Source of the DNA: an uncultured Bacteroidia bacterium
GTDB lineage: Bacteria; Bacteroidota; Bacteroidia; Bacteroidales; UBA932
DNA: 47,583 nt
Direction of reading: 5' to 3'
Assembly: GCA_902791945.1 (NCBI GenBank)
Contig: CADAXR010000007.1
Span: forward strand, 1 to 47,583
Shown: piece after piece, positions 18,436 through 27,232 of the stretch
How the letters are laid out: every line of letters begins with the position of its first letter
Numbering within the stretch: the stretch's first letter is position 1
The notes under the pieces: model-generated
The model's database searches: none
Told to the model about the DNA's origin: nothing
What the model saw: the letters and a program-made list of their open reading frames with translations, nothing else
Made by a program: the position numbers and the translations under genes

Positions 18436-20310
18436 CTACTCTTTCACGCAACGGATGACGGCGCCACGGGCCTTGGATGTTTCGCCACGGCCGTGATAGG
18501 AAGTACCGACGCGCATATTGAGATGGTAGGCCTTTAAACCGGAAGAAGCGGATGCATACGCTATCCAGACAGCCACGCGGTCTCCGACATGGCAAGGATC
18601 ACCAGGATCGCAGTCATCACGGTACCCGGCGAACGGGAAAACGGTCACGGGATCACCAATCGTGAAGTAGCGTCCTGTGGCATTCTCTTCCCAGCCAGTG
18701 AATGAGGTAAGATCTGACGAGTTGAAAGCATCTGACCTGGCAGGAACCTTATATCCGGCAGGGCACGGGTCATAGATGGTCTTCTCGCTGGGTTTCCAAA
18801 GGTTATTGTCGGGTTCGCCACTGTACCAGCTGGAATTGTCCGAATGAACAATGGCAGTAGGATTGGCGATGGAAGCCGCAAGTGAGAATGTTGTCTCGGA
18901 GACAGAGATAGCCCTTCCGGCAACAGCTGCATTGCTTCCGGATGTGACATCGGCGGCTCCGACAAACGGATCCTTGCGGCCCCACTGGTAGTAAAGACCG
19001 TAAGACTCGACCGGAACGCTTTCTGTGGTTGCGGCCACAAGTGCGCCGAGGTAACGGTCCATTATGCCGGTGCTGAACACACTGCCATAAGTGGCGGTCT
19101 CAATGGCGGTTTCGGGGATCCAGATGTGCCAGCTCCAGATAATTTCCCCTTCGTAGTTCTTGGCTGCGATGAGGGCGTTGCCGGGCTTGAGGGTGGAAGG
19201 AGTCTGGAAGTAGATCCAGTTGGCCTCGAAATCAACGGCGGCGATAACGCTGTTGGCGGTTACCTCAGTGCTGTTGTTGTAGGTCTCCCAGAGGAGTTCG
19301 ACGCCCCAGACGTTGCCGGCAGAGGTGTCGCTGTTACCCTTGACGCAAGGCAGCTTGTAGGTGCCGGGAGCGGTCAGGATGTAGCAGTTGGCAGTGCCGT
19401 TTTCGCTAAGGTCTACTGCTCCATCAGTCGGAATCTCGGACTCGTGGTCGCTTTCGGTGGGTGCTACGTAGTCGTGAAGTTTGGCTGTAATGTTTCCAAG
19501 GTTGAGGATCTTGCCCCTTGCAACATTCACGGCAGTCTTGTTGACAGCTTCCTTCACAATATCGTCACCGTCCTTGAATTTGAACGTGAAACCACTGGCG
19601 AAATTGGCACCGTTGGGGATGCAGATGTAGTGGATGGTCGAACCGTCGTTCACAACATCTCCTGTCACGGTGGTCAGCGGCTGGGGGGTGTAGCCGTCAC
19701 CGCTCCTGAGAAAGTCAAGTACCTCACCGGTCTCGGTTTTTGCCAGACGTGACTGGAAGACATCGTAGGCCACAGCCTCATTCTCGTTGCCGGAGAAGAC
19801 GTAGTTGTCGAAGTCACCGGAAACGGAGAAGGTGATGATGCCGCAGAGGTTGTAGAACACCATCGTTTCGCCGTCGTTGTAACCGGCCATGAGAGGCTTG
19901 TTGCAATTTTGGAGGACGCTGTTGTAGTAGGTGTTCCCGGAAACGAAGGCGCTGGCGGGATAGGAAGCATAGAAGGTGCTGGTGTATCCCTTGTCAGAAC
20001 GGTCATAGGGCGTGACACCCTCGACGGTGATCGTTGCAGTCTTGCCGTCGGCGCTGATGTCATCGGAAGTGAGAGTAACGGTGATGCGGTTCGAGGAACC
20101 TTCACCGTGGACGAGGATTTCATCGCCGACTTCCCAGGTGGTCTTGCCGTCGCTGGCGATGGCAACATGGGTGTCGGGATCGACGTCAGCGATGACGCAC
20201 TTGAAGGTGCGTACAGGAGCTGATGAAGCTTCGTCTTTAACGGAAGCTTCCTTCTGGCAGGAAACGAGCGCAATGGCGGCCAGGGAGAGAAGTACTAAAA
20301 TCTTTTTCAT
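18436..20310 (-). CDS. Lipoprotein with fimbrillin-like N-terminus and FISUMP domain (paralogue 3)
   Basis: A 624-residue lipoprotein. The ATG at 20308-20310 was chosen because MKKILVLLSLAAIALVSC is a full lipoprotein signal with Cys18; upstream codons would add a polar tail. Residues about 25-290 resemble fimbrillin/Mfa-like surface proteins, including TWEVGDEILVHGEG, DGKTATITVEGV and TSTFYASYPAS. From about 310 a FISUMP (Fibrobacter succinogenes major paralogous) domain follows, with NCYILTAPGTYKLP, the stretch from NALIAAKN to IWSWHIWIPET, the YQWGRKDPF and YDPCPAGYKVP motifs and the terminal VIRCVKE. It is probably surface exposed and may serve adhesion or glycan contact; no enzyme motif is seen. 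Last gene of the leftward run, followed by the terminator. Confidence 0.82.
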   Translation of the reverse strand: MKKILVLLSLAAIALVSCQKEASVKDEASSAPVRTFKCVIADVDPDTHVAIASDGKTTWEVGDEILVHGEGSSNRITVTLTSDDISADGKTATITVEGVTPYDRSDKGYTSTFYASYPASAFVSGNTYYNSVLQNCNKPLMAGYNDGETMVFYNLCGIITFSVSGDFDNYVFSGNENEAVAYDVFQSRLAKTETGEVLDFLRSGDGYTPQPLTTVTGDVVNDGSTIHYICIPNGANFASGFTFKFKDGDDIVKEAVNKTAVNVARGKILNLGNITAKLHDYVAPTESDHESEIPTDGAVDLSENGTANCYILTAPGTYKLPCVKGNSDTSAGNVWGVELLWETYNNSTEVTANSVIAAVDFEANWIYFQTPSTLKPGNALIAAKNYEGEIIWSWHIWIPETAIETATYGSVFSTGIMDRYLGALVAATTESVPVESYGLYYQWGRKDPFVGAADVTSGSNAAVAGRAISVSETTFSLAASIANPTAIVHSDNSSWYSGEPDNNLWKPSEKTIYDPCPAGYKVPARSDAFNSSDLTSFTGWEENATGRYFTIGDPVTVFPFAGYRDDCDPGDPCHVGDRVAVWIAYASASSGLKAYHLNMRVGTSYHGRGETSKARGAVIRCVKE

Positions 20311-20327
20311 CTTTCTGTCCTCCATTT

Positions 20328-20453
20328 CTAGTCTCCCCACTCGAAGCCTTCGATTTCTTCGTAGTCAGGTACGCCACCGCTCTTGCAGAATGGCTCGGCC
20401 CAGATGGGGCGTACTCTCGTGGACGGAGCCTCATAAAATTGTTTTTTCTCCAT
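20328..20453 (-). CDS. Small 41-residue protein ahead of a fimbrillin-FISUMP gene
   Basis: An ATG-to-TAG frame beginning MEKKQFYEAPSTRVRPIWAE and ending in EIEGFEWGD. The start lies 22 bases after the previous FISUMP gene and the stop 17 bases before the next, which is normal operon spacing. The layout (MEKKQ plus Tyr, Pro and Arg residues, a single Cys, then an acidic-aromatic end) resembles short peptides that, to my knowledge, often precede fimbrillin-like genes in Bacteroidales. No signal peptide is evident. Function unknown; it could be a translational leader or an accessory of the lipoprotein. Confidence 0.6.
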   Translation of the reverse strand: MEKKQFYEAPSTRVRPIWAEPFCKSGGVPDYEEIEGFEWGD

Positions 20454-20475
20454 AATTATTTGGTTTTAAAATAGA

Positions 20476-22383
20476 TTATAGTCCAGTGAATGAAATCTTG
20501 AATATCTTGGAAGTCGAGCCGTCATCGCCGACCCAGACGCATTTTCTTGCGTGGTCAACGCAGACGGACTCGGCGTTGCCGATAAAGGATACATCGTAGA
20601 TGGCCTTCAGCTTGGTGACGTCGCCGTTGAAGACGAAGATCTTGCAGGCTTCCGAGTCGGAGACCCAGAGGAGGTCCGTCTCGCTGTCGTAGAAGAGGTC
20701 TCCCACTTCCTGGATGCCGGGGGCGATTGTGCCGAGCTGCTTTTTCCAGAGTTTGGTGCCGCTGACGGTGTAGCGCCATAGAGTCGCGCCGCTCTGCGAG
20801 CCGACGAGAAGGTCGCCCTTGTACCAGGCGATGCCTTCCATGCCGGAGTTGCCCATATTGGCGGCTTCCTCGACGTCGAAGAGTTTCTTTTCGACAGTCG
20901 TGTAAGGAGATTTCACGCGGAAGACGCGCTTGGGCTCGTAGGCGAAGTAGAGGTCGCCGGTGGAGGGATCGATGGTGATTCCTTCCATGTCGTACCAGTA
21001 GTCTTTGAGCTCGCCGGAAGAGGAGGTGTACTGACCGCCGTAGAAGGCGTCGTGGCCGAGGGGCTGCGAGGCGGTGATGTTGTTCGCGTCACCATCGATG
21101 TTGGTGAACTTGTAAAGGTTCCCTTCATCGCCGACGCCCCAGAGGAAGTCCTTGCCGATGGACAGGCAGAGGCCGGAAAGCTCCTCGACGCTGCTGTCGA
21201 AGACCTTGCGGGTGTAGCTGCCTTGGACAGGCATGCCGGGATCGTTGGTGAACTCAGCCTGCTTGAGGGAGACACAGCGGACGCTGCCTCCCTGGGCCGC
21301 GTTCTGGGAAGAACGCGTTGAGCTGGAGCCGTTCACGAAGATTCCGTAGCCGTGGTTGTTGGCGCTGTCCATGTGGGAGTTCCAGACCTTGGTGTAGGAG
21401 CCGGAACCGACGTAGGAGCCGGTCGCGTCGATGTAGCCGGGGTAGGGGAACCAGACCTGAGGCGAACCGATTGCGAAGGCGTGGCCGGAAGAATACTGCC
21501 AGCCTTCTGTTTCGGAGAGCGCGTCAGTCTGGAAGACTGCTGTGACGTCTTCCCTCATAGGGACTTTGTAGCCCGGAGGGCAGGGGTCATACTGCGTCTT
21601 TGTCGCCTTGTCGCCCCAGACGGTGCCATCGACGGAGGACATCCACGTGTGTTCGCCACAGGCGAAGGTCGTGGGTTTCTCAATCGAGGCGTCGAGTGTC
21701 ATCGCGCCGGCTTTCTCCGAAGGAGCGGCGCAGGGGAACGGATCCTTGCGACCCCACTGGTAGAGAAGGCCGTAGGCTTCCGGACCTGAGGATGCCGAGG
21801 CGTCCGTCATCGCGCCGAGATTGCGGCTTAGCATATTGTACCACGACAGGTTGTAGAGCCCGCTCGTCGGTGCGGTCTGCGGAATCCATATATGCCAGCT
21901 CCACAGCACTTTGCCGGAGGAGTTCTTCGCCGCGATGAGGGCGTTGCCGTTTTTCAGGGTGGACGGAGTTGCAAAGGAAATATACCCGCTGCTGCAGCCG
22001 ACCGCTGCGATGACGCTGCCGCTTTCGGCGGGCGCGCCATCGGCACCAATCTCCCAGAGGACGGCGGCGGAAGCCACCGAGCCGACAGAAGAGGTGGAGT
22101 TGCCCTTCACGGTCTTGAACTTATAGGTCCCGGGAGCGGTCACGATGTAGCAGTTGGCCGTCTCAGCAGCGCTGAGGTCGGTTCCGCCTGTCACGGGAGG
22201 GGTCACGGGCGGATCCTCGGGATCGGTGGGTCCCGGGGGATCTTCAGGGTCTTGGGGATCCTGTGGATCTGTCGGCACCGAAGGAGGTGCCGGGATCGAA
22301 AGTCCCTCGCTGGAAGGGCCGCAGCCTCCTGCCGCTGCGAGCGACAGGAGGGTTGCAACCATAATATTAAAGAGTATCTTCAT
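20476..22383 (-). CDS. Lipoprotein with FISUMP domain fused to an SdiA-regulated-type beta-propeller (paralogue 2)
   Basis: A 635-residue protein. The signal is lipoprotein-like (LLSLAAAGGC, Cys21). A Pro-Asp-rich linker of repeated PxDPxDP units (about 35-68) leads to a FISUMP domain (about 75-370) with NCYIVTAPGTYKFK, WSWHIWIPQT, YQWGRKDPF, YDPCPPGYKVP and SVRCVSLK. The remaining 260 residues form repeated propeller blades (GDEGNLYKFTNIDGD, MEGITIDPSTGDLYFAYEP, MEGIAWYKGDLLVGSQ, VGDLFYDSETDLLWVSDSE) of the SdiA-regulated/phytase-like esterase type. It lacks the fimbrillin-like N-terminus of its two paralogues. Likely surface exposed. The propeller could bind or hydrolyse a ligand; no catalytic residues can be named. 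It starts 3 bases after paralogue 1. Confidence 0.8.
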   Translation of the reverse strand: MKILFNIMVATLLSLAAAGGCGPSSEGLSIPAPPSVPTDPQDPQDPEDPPGPTDPEDPPVTPPVTGGTDLSAAETANCYIVTAPGTYKFKTVKGNSTSSVGSVASAAVLWEIGADGAPAESGSVIAAVGCSSGYISFATPSTLKNGNALIAAKNSSGKVLWSWHIWIPQTAPTSGLYNLSWYNMLSRNLGAMTDASASSGPEAYGLLYQWGRKDPFPCAAPSEKAGAMTLDASIEKPTTFACGEHTWMSSVDGTVWGDKATKTQYDPCPPGYKVPMREDVTAVFQTDALSETEGWQYSSGHAFAIGSPQVWFPYPGYIDATGSYVGSGSYTKVWNSHMDSANNHGYGIFVNGSSSTRSSQNAAQGGSVRCVSLKQAEFTNDPGMPVQGSYTRKVFDSSVEELSGLCLSIGKDFLWGVGDEGNLYKFTNIDGDANNITASQPLGHDAFYGGQYTSSSGELKDYWYDMEGITIDPSTGDLYFAYEPKRVFRVKSPYTTVEKKLFDVEEAANMGNSGMEGIAWYKGDLLVGSQSGATLWRYTVSGTKLWKKQLGTIAPGIQEVGDLFYDSETDLLWVSDSEACKIFVFNGDVTKLKAIYDVSFIGNAESVCVDHARKCVWVGDDGSTSKIFKISFTGL

Positions 22384-22386
22384 CGC

Positions 22387-24201
22387 TTACCTTTTTACGC
22401 AACGGATTGAACCGCCGGTGGAGCGGATCGTGCCCTTTCTGCGGAATTCGGGAGTCTCGCCGGTCGTGCCGGAGAAGCCGTACCCGTTCTGGGTGCCGCT
22501 GTCCCAGCGTCCGCACCAGAGCTGGACCCTCTCGCCGACACCTTCGTGCAGTCCGGAGTCGCTGGAAATACGGCCCGAGAGCGGGAACACGTGGTCTCCG
22601 ACCTTGAAACTGCAGAGGTCAGAATTGAGGGTGAAGAAATCCTGGCCGACGATCGTGGAGCCGCCCCAGAAGGCGAGACCTGATTTACGCTCAGGAACTT
22701 CGTAGCCGGGAGGGCAGGGATCGTACAATGTCTTGGAAGTCTCCGCCCAGAGGCCTGAGACGATGTCCTGATTGTTCTGCCAGTCTTTTTCCGAGACGTA
22801 GTAGAAGGTCGTCGGATTCTGGATACCTCCGTCGAGGGTCGTCTGCTCGTTGACGTAGGAAACCTCACCGGCGGTTGTCGCCGAGACGTTTTCGGTGTTC
22901 GAGCCAAGGCCCGGGAACGGATCCTTGCGGCCCCACTGGTAGAGGAGACCGAAGGACTCCGGAGGAGCTATCGCGCTGGCAGGAGTATCGACAAGTGCGC
23001 CGAGGTTGCGGCTCATAGTCGGCAGGTCACTGTACTGAGTGCCAGCGACATCCGTGACGGGAGTCTCGGGGGCCCAGATGTGCCAGCTCCAGAGGAGGTT
23101 GTCGTCCTCGTCGAGCGCGGCGATGAGCGCGTTGCCGGGATGGTATTCCTCGGGAACCTCGAAGAAGATCTTGCTGTTCTCGTACATGACGGCCTTGATG
23201 ATGCTCTTCGGGGTCACCTCGGAGGTGTTGCACCAGGTCTCCCAGAGGACCTTGACGGTCTCCACGGAGCCTATTGAGGTGCTGCTATTGCCCTTCAATG
23301 TGGGGAATGAGTACACACCCGCCGCATTGACCATGTAGCAGTTGGCGTTTCCGCCGGTGGCAAGGCTCACGGCGCTGTCGGTGTCGATTTCGACGCCGAA
23401 GTCCTCAAGGCGGTCGGTCACGTCGCCGAGCTCGAGGGTGCCGCACTGGTCAACAGCGAAGGCGTGCTTGTCGGTTACCGCCTTTGTCAACTGGCCGTCC
23501 TTACCGAACTTGAGGACGAAGCCCTTCGGAAGGTCGATGTCGCCGGGGATGTAGGCCGTCTGGACGGAACCAGCCTCACCGACGAGATCGCCGGAAATGT
23601 TGACGAGCGGTCCGCGGCGGAACTGGTTGAGGTTCGTCACCTTGTCGGTCACCATAACCTGGTACAGCTCATAGCCAACAGGAGTGTCCTTACGTCCTGT
23701 GAAGACATAGCTGTCGAAATCGCCGGTCACGCTGAAGGTCACGGCGCTGCAGATGTTGTGGAAGACAAAGTTGTTCTCTACCTCACAGGCGGCAAGGAGA
23801 GGGGTGTTGGTGTCGCTGAAGGCGGTGTACCAGAAGCAGTGCTTGATGTTTCCGGTCGCTGAGGCGGGCCAGGAGGCATAGAGCGTCGAGGTACACTCCT
23901 CGTTGACATAAGGATACAGCCCGGACACTTCCTTGACGGCTGTCTTTCCGTCGCCGGAGATGTCACCGGCTGCGAGCTTCACGGTTACTTCCCTTGCGGC
24001 ATACTCGCCGTGGACGACGATTTCGTCGCCAGCCTCCCAGGCCGTCTTGAAGCCGGTCTCCGGGAGGGTGAAGGTGAGGATGCGGGTCTCCGGATCGGGC
24101 TCCGGGACTACGGGATCCACTGTGGGGTCTTTCTTGTCCCCGCCACAGGCGGCGAGGACAAGACCCGCACAAATAATGAAGTATTTATTGAACTTTTTCA
24201 T
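22387..24201 (-). CDS. Lipoprotein with fimbrillin-like N-terminus and FISUMP domain (paralogue 1)
   Basis: A 604-residue protein starting at the ATG 24199-24201. The frame is open 68 codons further, but only this start gives the lipoprotein signal MKKFNKYFIICAGLVLAAC (Cys19), followed by an Asp/Lys/Pro-rich tether (GGDKKDPTVDPVVPEPDPE). The fimbrillin-like part contains AWEAGDEIVVHGEYA and TSTLYASWPAS. The FISUMP part contains NCYMVNAAGVYSFP, NALIAALDEDDNLLWSWHIW, MSRNLGALVD, YQWGRKDPFPG, YDPCPPGYEVP and SIRCVKR. It shares domain order with the gene at 18436 and DNA-level identity in the core motifs, so the set arose by local duplication. Predicted surface lipoprotein in the PUL, 13 bases after a BACON gene. 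Confidence 0.82.
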   Translation of the reverse strand: MKKFNKYFIICAGLVLAACGGDKKDPTVDPVVPEPDPETRILTFTLPETGFKTAWEAGDEIVVHGEYAAREVTVKLAAGDISGDGKTAVKEVSGLYPYVNEECTSTLYASWPASATGNIKHCFWYTAFSDTNTPLLAACEVENNFVFHNICSAVTFSVTGDFDSYVFTGRKDTPVGYELYQVMVTDKVTNLNQFRRGPLVNISGDLVGEAGSVQTAYIPGDIDLPKGFVLKFGKDGQLTKAVTDKHAFAVDQCGTLELGDVTDRLEDFGVEIDTDSAVSLATGGNANCYMVNAAGVYSFPTLKGNSSTSIGSVETVKVLWETWCNTSEVTPKSIIKAVMYENSKIFFEVPEEYHPGNALIAALDEDDNLLWSWHIWAPETPVTDVAGTQYSDLPTMSRNLGALVDTPASAIAPPESFGLLYQWGRKDPFPGLGSNTENVSATTAGEVSYVNEQTTLDGGIQNPTTFYYVSEKDWQNNQDIVSGLWAETSKTLYDPCPPGYEVPERKSGLAFWGGSTIVGQDFFTLNSDLCSFKVGDHVFPLSGRISSDSGLHEGVGERVQLWCGRWDSGTQNGYGFSGTTGETPEFRRKGTIRSTGGSIRCVKR

Positions 24202-24214
24202 AAGGCATACCGGT

Positions 24215-25744
24215 TTAATCCCATGAGAATGGAGCGGTGTATTCGTACCACTCGAGGACTGCGCTGTCGGTGCCGGCCGTGCCCTCGACGCCGAGATAGA
24301 TGTCGACACCAGTGCCCCACTTGTAGTTGGAACCGAGCGATGCGCCAGTGTCGCAGCTGTAGAACTCTGTGTTGTCGAACAGGAACCAGACGTGGCAGTA
24401 GCCATCGGCGAGAGGTGAGAGTCCGATACCGGGTTCGTGGGTCGTCACGGAAGCGTCGTAGGAGGCGTTCTGGACATTAGGCAGTGAGCCGAAGGAGCTG
24501 TTGCCGGAGATGTCGGTTGTGCCGTCCTTGAAGTTGTACTTAATCTCCTGTCCGGAAATTACGTACCACAGCCTCATCTTAGATCCGGCGGTGATGCCGC
24601 TCCAGTGGAAGGTGTACAGACCGGGCTCCATCGAAGACTTCTTGATCTGGGTCGGAGCCGGCACAAGCATACCTGTACCATTGTAAGAAGGAGTACCTGT
24701 CCAGGAGGTGCTGCTGGTGACTCCCCAGCTTCCAACCTCGGCCTCGTCGCAGATGTGGCGGACGGGGACGACCTTGTAGGCCTGGCGGAGCTTGATCTCC
24801 TTCCGTGCCTTGAACTCTTCCTCGGAGGAGGTCACGTTTTCAAGGACGATGATGGACTCGCGGATCGCACCTGTCTCGTTGGGCTGGAGAGTGATGCGCA
24901 GGTTCGCATTGCCGGTGTTGGAAGGATTCTCGATCGTGTACCAGCCGTCGCTTGTGTGCTCTTCGTGCTTGGCGGCGGTCCAGCTGACGTTGGAGGCGAC
25001 AGGAAGTTCATAGACTGCCTGATTCCATTCGGCCCTCATCTCCATGGTCTCGGGCTCGAGCTGGAGACCGTCCTGGGTGAATTTGACCGTTGCCATCTTG
25101 ACATCGTGGCGGTCATAGACCTCCACGTAGGCGTAGCGCTGCTCAGCGATATTGGTCGCCGCGTGGACAGAGACAGTGCCGTCAAGGGTGCCCTCTTCGC
25201 CATTTGTGATCTCAAACCAGGATTCGACTTCCGAGGCATTCTTGATCTTTGCAGTCCAGTTCTGGTTGGAAAGAACGTGGAAGGAGTAGTCTCCTCCGGC
25301 CTTGGCGATATCGATATTGAGATCTTCCTCAGGAATCTCGAGATAGGCGATGCCTTTCTGGGACACTTTGATGCGTTTTCCTACCCAGTAGTCGCTCTTG
25401 ATCTCGATGACGTCTTCGCGGTCGTCAAGCTCGGTGTTGTCGTAGTACTGGACCGTGATGACGGTCGGAGTGGCCTTGCCGAGGAAGACAAGCCCTGCGT
25501 CAGAGGCCTCGCCGGACTCGTCGGAGATGATGCACCACGTGGGGTGGGCGCTCCGCACAGTCCAGGGTTTGTCGGAGACTACCTGGATAGTGAAGGGCTG
25601 GGCCGAGGTGGCAGGGAGGTCGTAGCTGTTCTCCGCCCTGTAGCGGAGGTCAACGGCCGTCACCGCCTCTTCCTTGCCCTTGCAGCCGGCGAGTCCTCCG
25701 ATGAGGACTGCCGCCGCAAGAATTGAATATAATATCCTTTTCAT
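24215..25744 (-). CDS. BACON-domain surface lipoprotein (second)
   Basis: A 509-residue lipoprotein. The lipobox is LAGC, followed by a Lys-Glu-rich start (KGKEEAV) that fits the acidic surface-export signal seen in Bacteroidetes lipoproteins. Three BACON-like beta-sandwich modules follow (about 35-120, 125-220 and 225-330), recognisable from PWTVRSAHPTWCIIS, NWTAKIKNASEVESWFEI and VSWTAAKHEEHTSDGWYTI. The C-terminal 150 residues form an unassigned beta-rich domain with many Trp and Tyr, which could bind glycan. In SusCD loci, genes in this position usually encode surface glycan-binding proteins. An ATG three codons upstream (25753) is also possible. No enzyme motif. Confidence 0.8.
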   Translation of the reverse strand: MKRILYSILAAAVLIGGLAGCKGKEEAVTAVDLRYRAENSYDLPATSAQPFTIQVVSDKPWTVRSAHPTWCIISDESGEASDAGLVFLGKATPTVITVQYYDNTELDDREDVIEIKSDYWVGKRIKVSQKGIAYLEIPEEDLNIDIAKAGGDYSFHVLSNQNWTAKIKNASEVESWFEITNGEEGTLDGTVSVHAATNIAEQRYAYVEVYDRHDVKMATVKFTQDGLQLEPETMEMRAEWNQAVYELPVASNVSWTAAKHEEHTSDGWYTIENPSNTGNANLRITLQPNETGAIRESIIVLENVTSSEEEFKARKEIKLRQAYKVVPVRHICDEAEVGSWGVTSSTSWTGTPSYNGTGMLVPAPTQIKKSSMEPGLYTFHWSGITAGSKMRLWYVISGQEIKYNFKDGTTDISGNSSFGSLPNVQNASYDASVTTHEPGIGLSPLADGYCHVWFLFDNTEFYSCDTGASLGSNYKWGTGVDIYLGVEGTAGTDSAVLEWYEYTAPFSWD

Positions 25745-25757
25745 AGTTGTCATTCAG

Positions 25758-27218
25758 CTATTTTATATCGCAGGTCTTGATGATGTACCAGGTGCCGTCG
25801 GTCGTGGCGGATGAGAATCCAAACCAGTAGTCTGACAGTTCGCCAGGATTGTAGTAGAACGGATTGTAGCCGGATTGGCTCTTAATCTGTGAACCGTTGA
25901 TCTCGAACAGCATGTCCCAGTGGGTTTCGTCCGCAGCCTGTGGCGCCGTCTTGTAGTGGTAGGTTTCCATGGCGTTGAGGTTGTCGGCCGTGAGCTTGGG
26001 GCTAAAGGTGCCGCTGGCGTAGCAGGAAGTCTGCGCTCCGTCAATATAGATATTGCCGTCAGTGCGGATTCTCTGGTTGCCATCGATGGAAAGCTGGTTG
26101 TAGATGTTGACTTCGCCAACTTTGCCCTGGACCCAGAGTTGTCCGGATGCCTTGAAATTCTTCTCGCCGAAGGTGAGCGTCATGTCCAGGTAGCTGTACT
26201 GGTCCAGGAGGTTAACCCTTGACTTGGCGCCGGAGGATATCTTCACGGAGCCGTCTTCAAGAACCTCACAGTTGCCTTCAAATGAGAAGTTGATCGCCTG
26301 GGTCACCTCGGCGGAACTGCTGACTCCTTCGAGTCCTTCAGCGGTGGGCTTGAGGAGGAGAGTAGTCTTGCGCGGAGCAAAAGCGTTGTTCCACGGGGCG
26401 GTGACTTTAACCTGGTTTCCGACCTTCTCGGCGGTGAACCACTCGCTCTCGCACTCGACTTTCCAGTCGAGGGTCGCGTTGACGTCGAGCAGGAGTTCGC
26501 CGCCCTTGCGGTCCACTGCAGGAGCCTCTTCGGTCGTGACGAACTCGAGTGTCTCGCCGTTCTGGACAGCCTCGAAGGTCTCGGTGAGATCGCCGGAAGT
26601 CACCGTGACGGTGGTCTTACGGACGATGGCGGGGTTGGCCGCGGCGGTGGCCTGGACGGTCACGCTTGTGGGGATTCCCTCACTATCGCCGGAGGTCTTG
26701 TCGAAGGTAAGCCACTCGTCGGCTGCCGAGACAGTCCAGGCGTTGTTGGCCGTGATAGTGAACGGGAGGGTCTGTCCGGTCTTTTCGAATTCACCTTCGA
26801 CAGGAGCGACCTCGAGCTGGCCGGTGCGGGTCTGCTTGACCGTCACGTTGTACTTGGTGTCGATGTCCCTCGCCTTGACGGTGATGACGACTTCCCTGTC
26901 AACGAATTCCGTGTTGGCGTCCGCCTTGACGGAGATGTCGCTGGAGAGGGAGGAAACGTCGCTGGAAAGAGGGGAGACTGTGAGCCAGTCTGCCTCCTCC
27001 GGCACCGTTATGCTCCAGGGAGTGTTCGAAGTGATCCGGAAATGGACCGTCCTGGGCTGCTCGGCCGTGACCGTGTAGGACTCGAGCGCGTCGCACTCGA
27101 GGTGAGCCATGGCGAGAGCCTGCTCGTCGGTAATCTGAGTGTCAATGTCGTCCAGCACGCAGGAAGATGCGGCGAGGAGGACAGACACATATATTGCAGT
27201 TTTGAAAATAGTTTTCAT
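25758..27218 (-). CDS. BACON-domain surface lipoprotein (first)
   Basis: A 486-residue lipoprotein with lipobox LAASSC and an acidic stretch right after the cysteine (VLDDIDTQ), typical for surface-exposed Bacteroidetes lipoproteins. At least three BACON modules are visible through their repeated pattern of aromatic-tryptophan and VTVKQT/VTQ ends: NTPWSITVPEEADWLTVSP, NAWTVSAADEWLTFDK and LDWKVECESEWFTAEK. The C-terminal about 180 residues are a different beta-rich domain (from NFSFEGNCEVL to the end) that may hold the binding site. It lies 14 bases after SusD and 13 bases before the second BACON gene, the usual place of SGBP (SusE/F-like) genes. Confidence 0.82.
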   Translation of the reverse strand: MKTIFKTAIYVSVLLAASSCVLDDIDTQITDEQALAMAHLECDALESYTVTAEQPRTVHFRITSNTPWSITVPEEADWLTVSPLSSDVSSLSSDISVKADANTEFVDREVVITVKARDIDTKYNVTVKQTRTGQLEVAPVEGEFEKTGQTLPFTITANNAWTVSAADEWLTFDKTSGDSEGIPTSVTVQATAAANPAIVRKTTVTVTSGDLTETFEAVQNGETLEFVTTEEAPAVDRKGGELLLDVNATLDWKVECESEWFTAEKVGNQVKVTAPWNNAFAPRKTTLLLKPTAEGLEGVSSSAEVTQAINFSFEGNCEVLEDGSVKISSGAKSRVNLLDQYSYLDMTLTFGEKNFKASGQLWVQGKVGEVNIYNQLSIDGNQRIRTDGNIYIDGAQTSCYASGTFSPKLTADNLNAMETYHYKTAPQAADETHWDMLFEINGSQIKSQSGYNPFYYNPGELSDYWFGFSSATTDGTWYIIKTCDIK

Positions 27219-27232
27219 AATGCTTCAGTATT

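Noticed and set aside
22150..22290. Pro-Asp repeats in the middle FISUMP gene as a separate tandem-repeat element.
   Set aside because: They read as a flexible linker after the lipobox, and the DNA copies are imperfect; no sign of an independent element.
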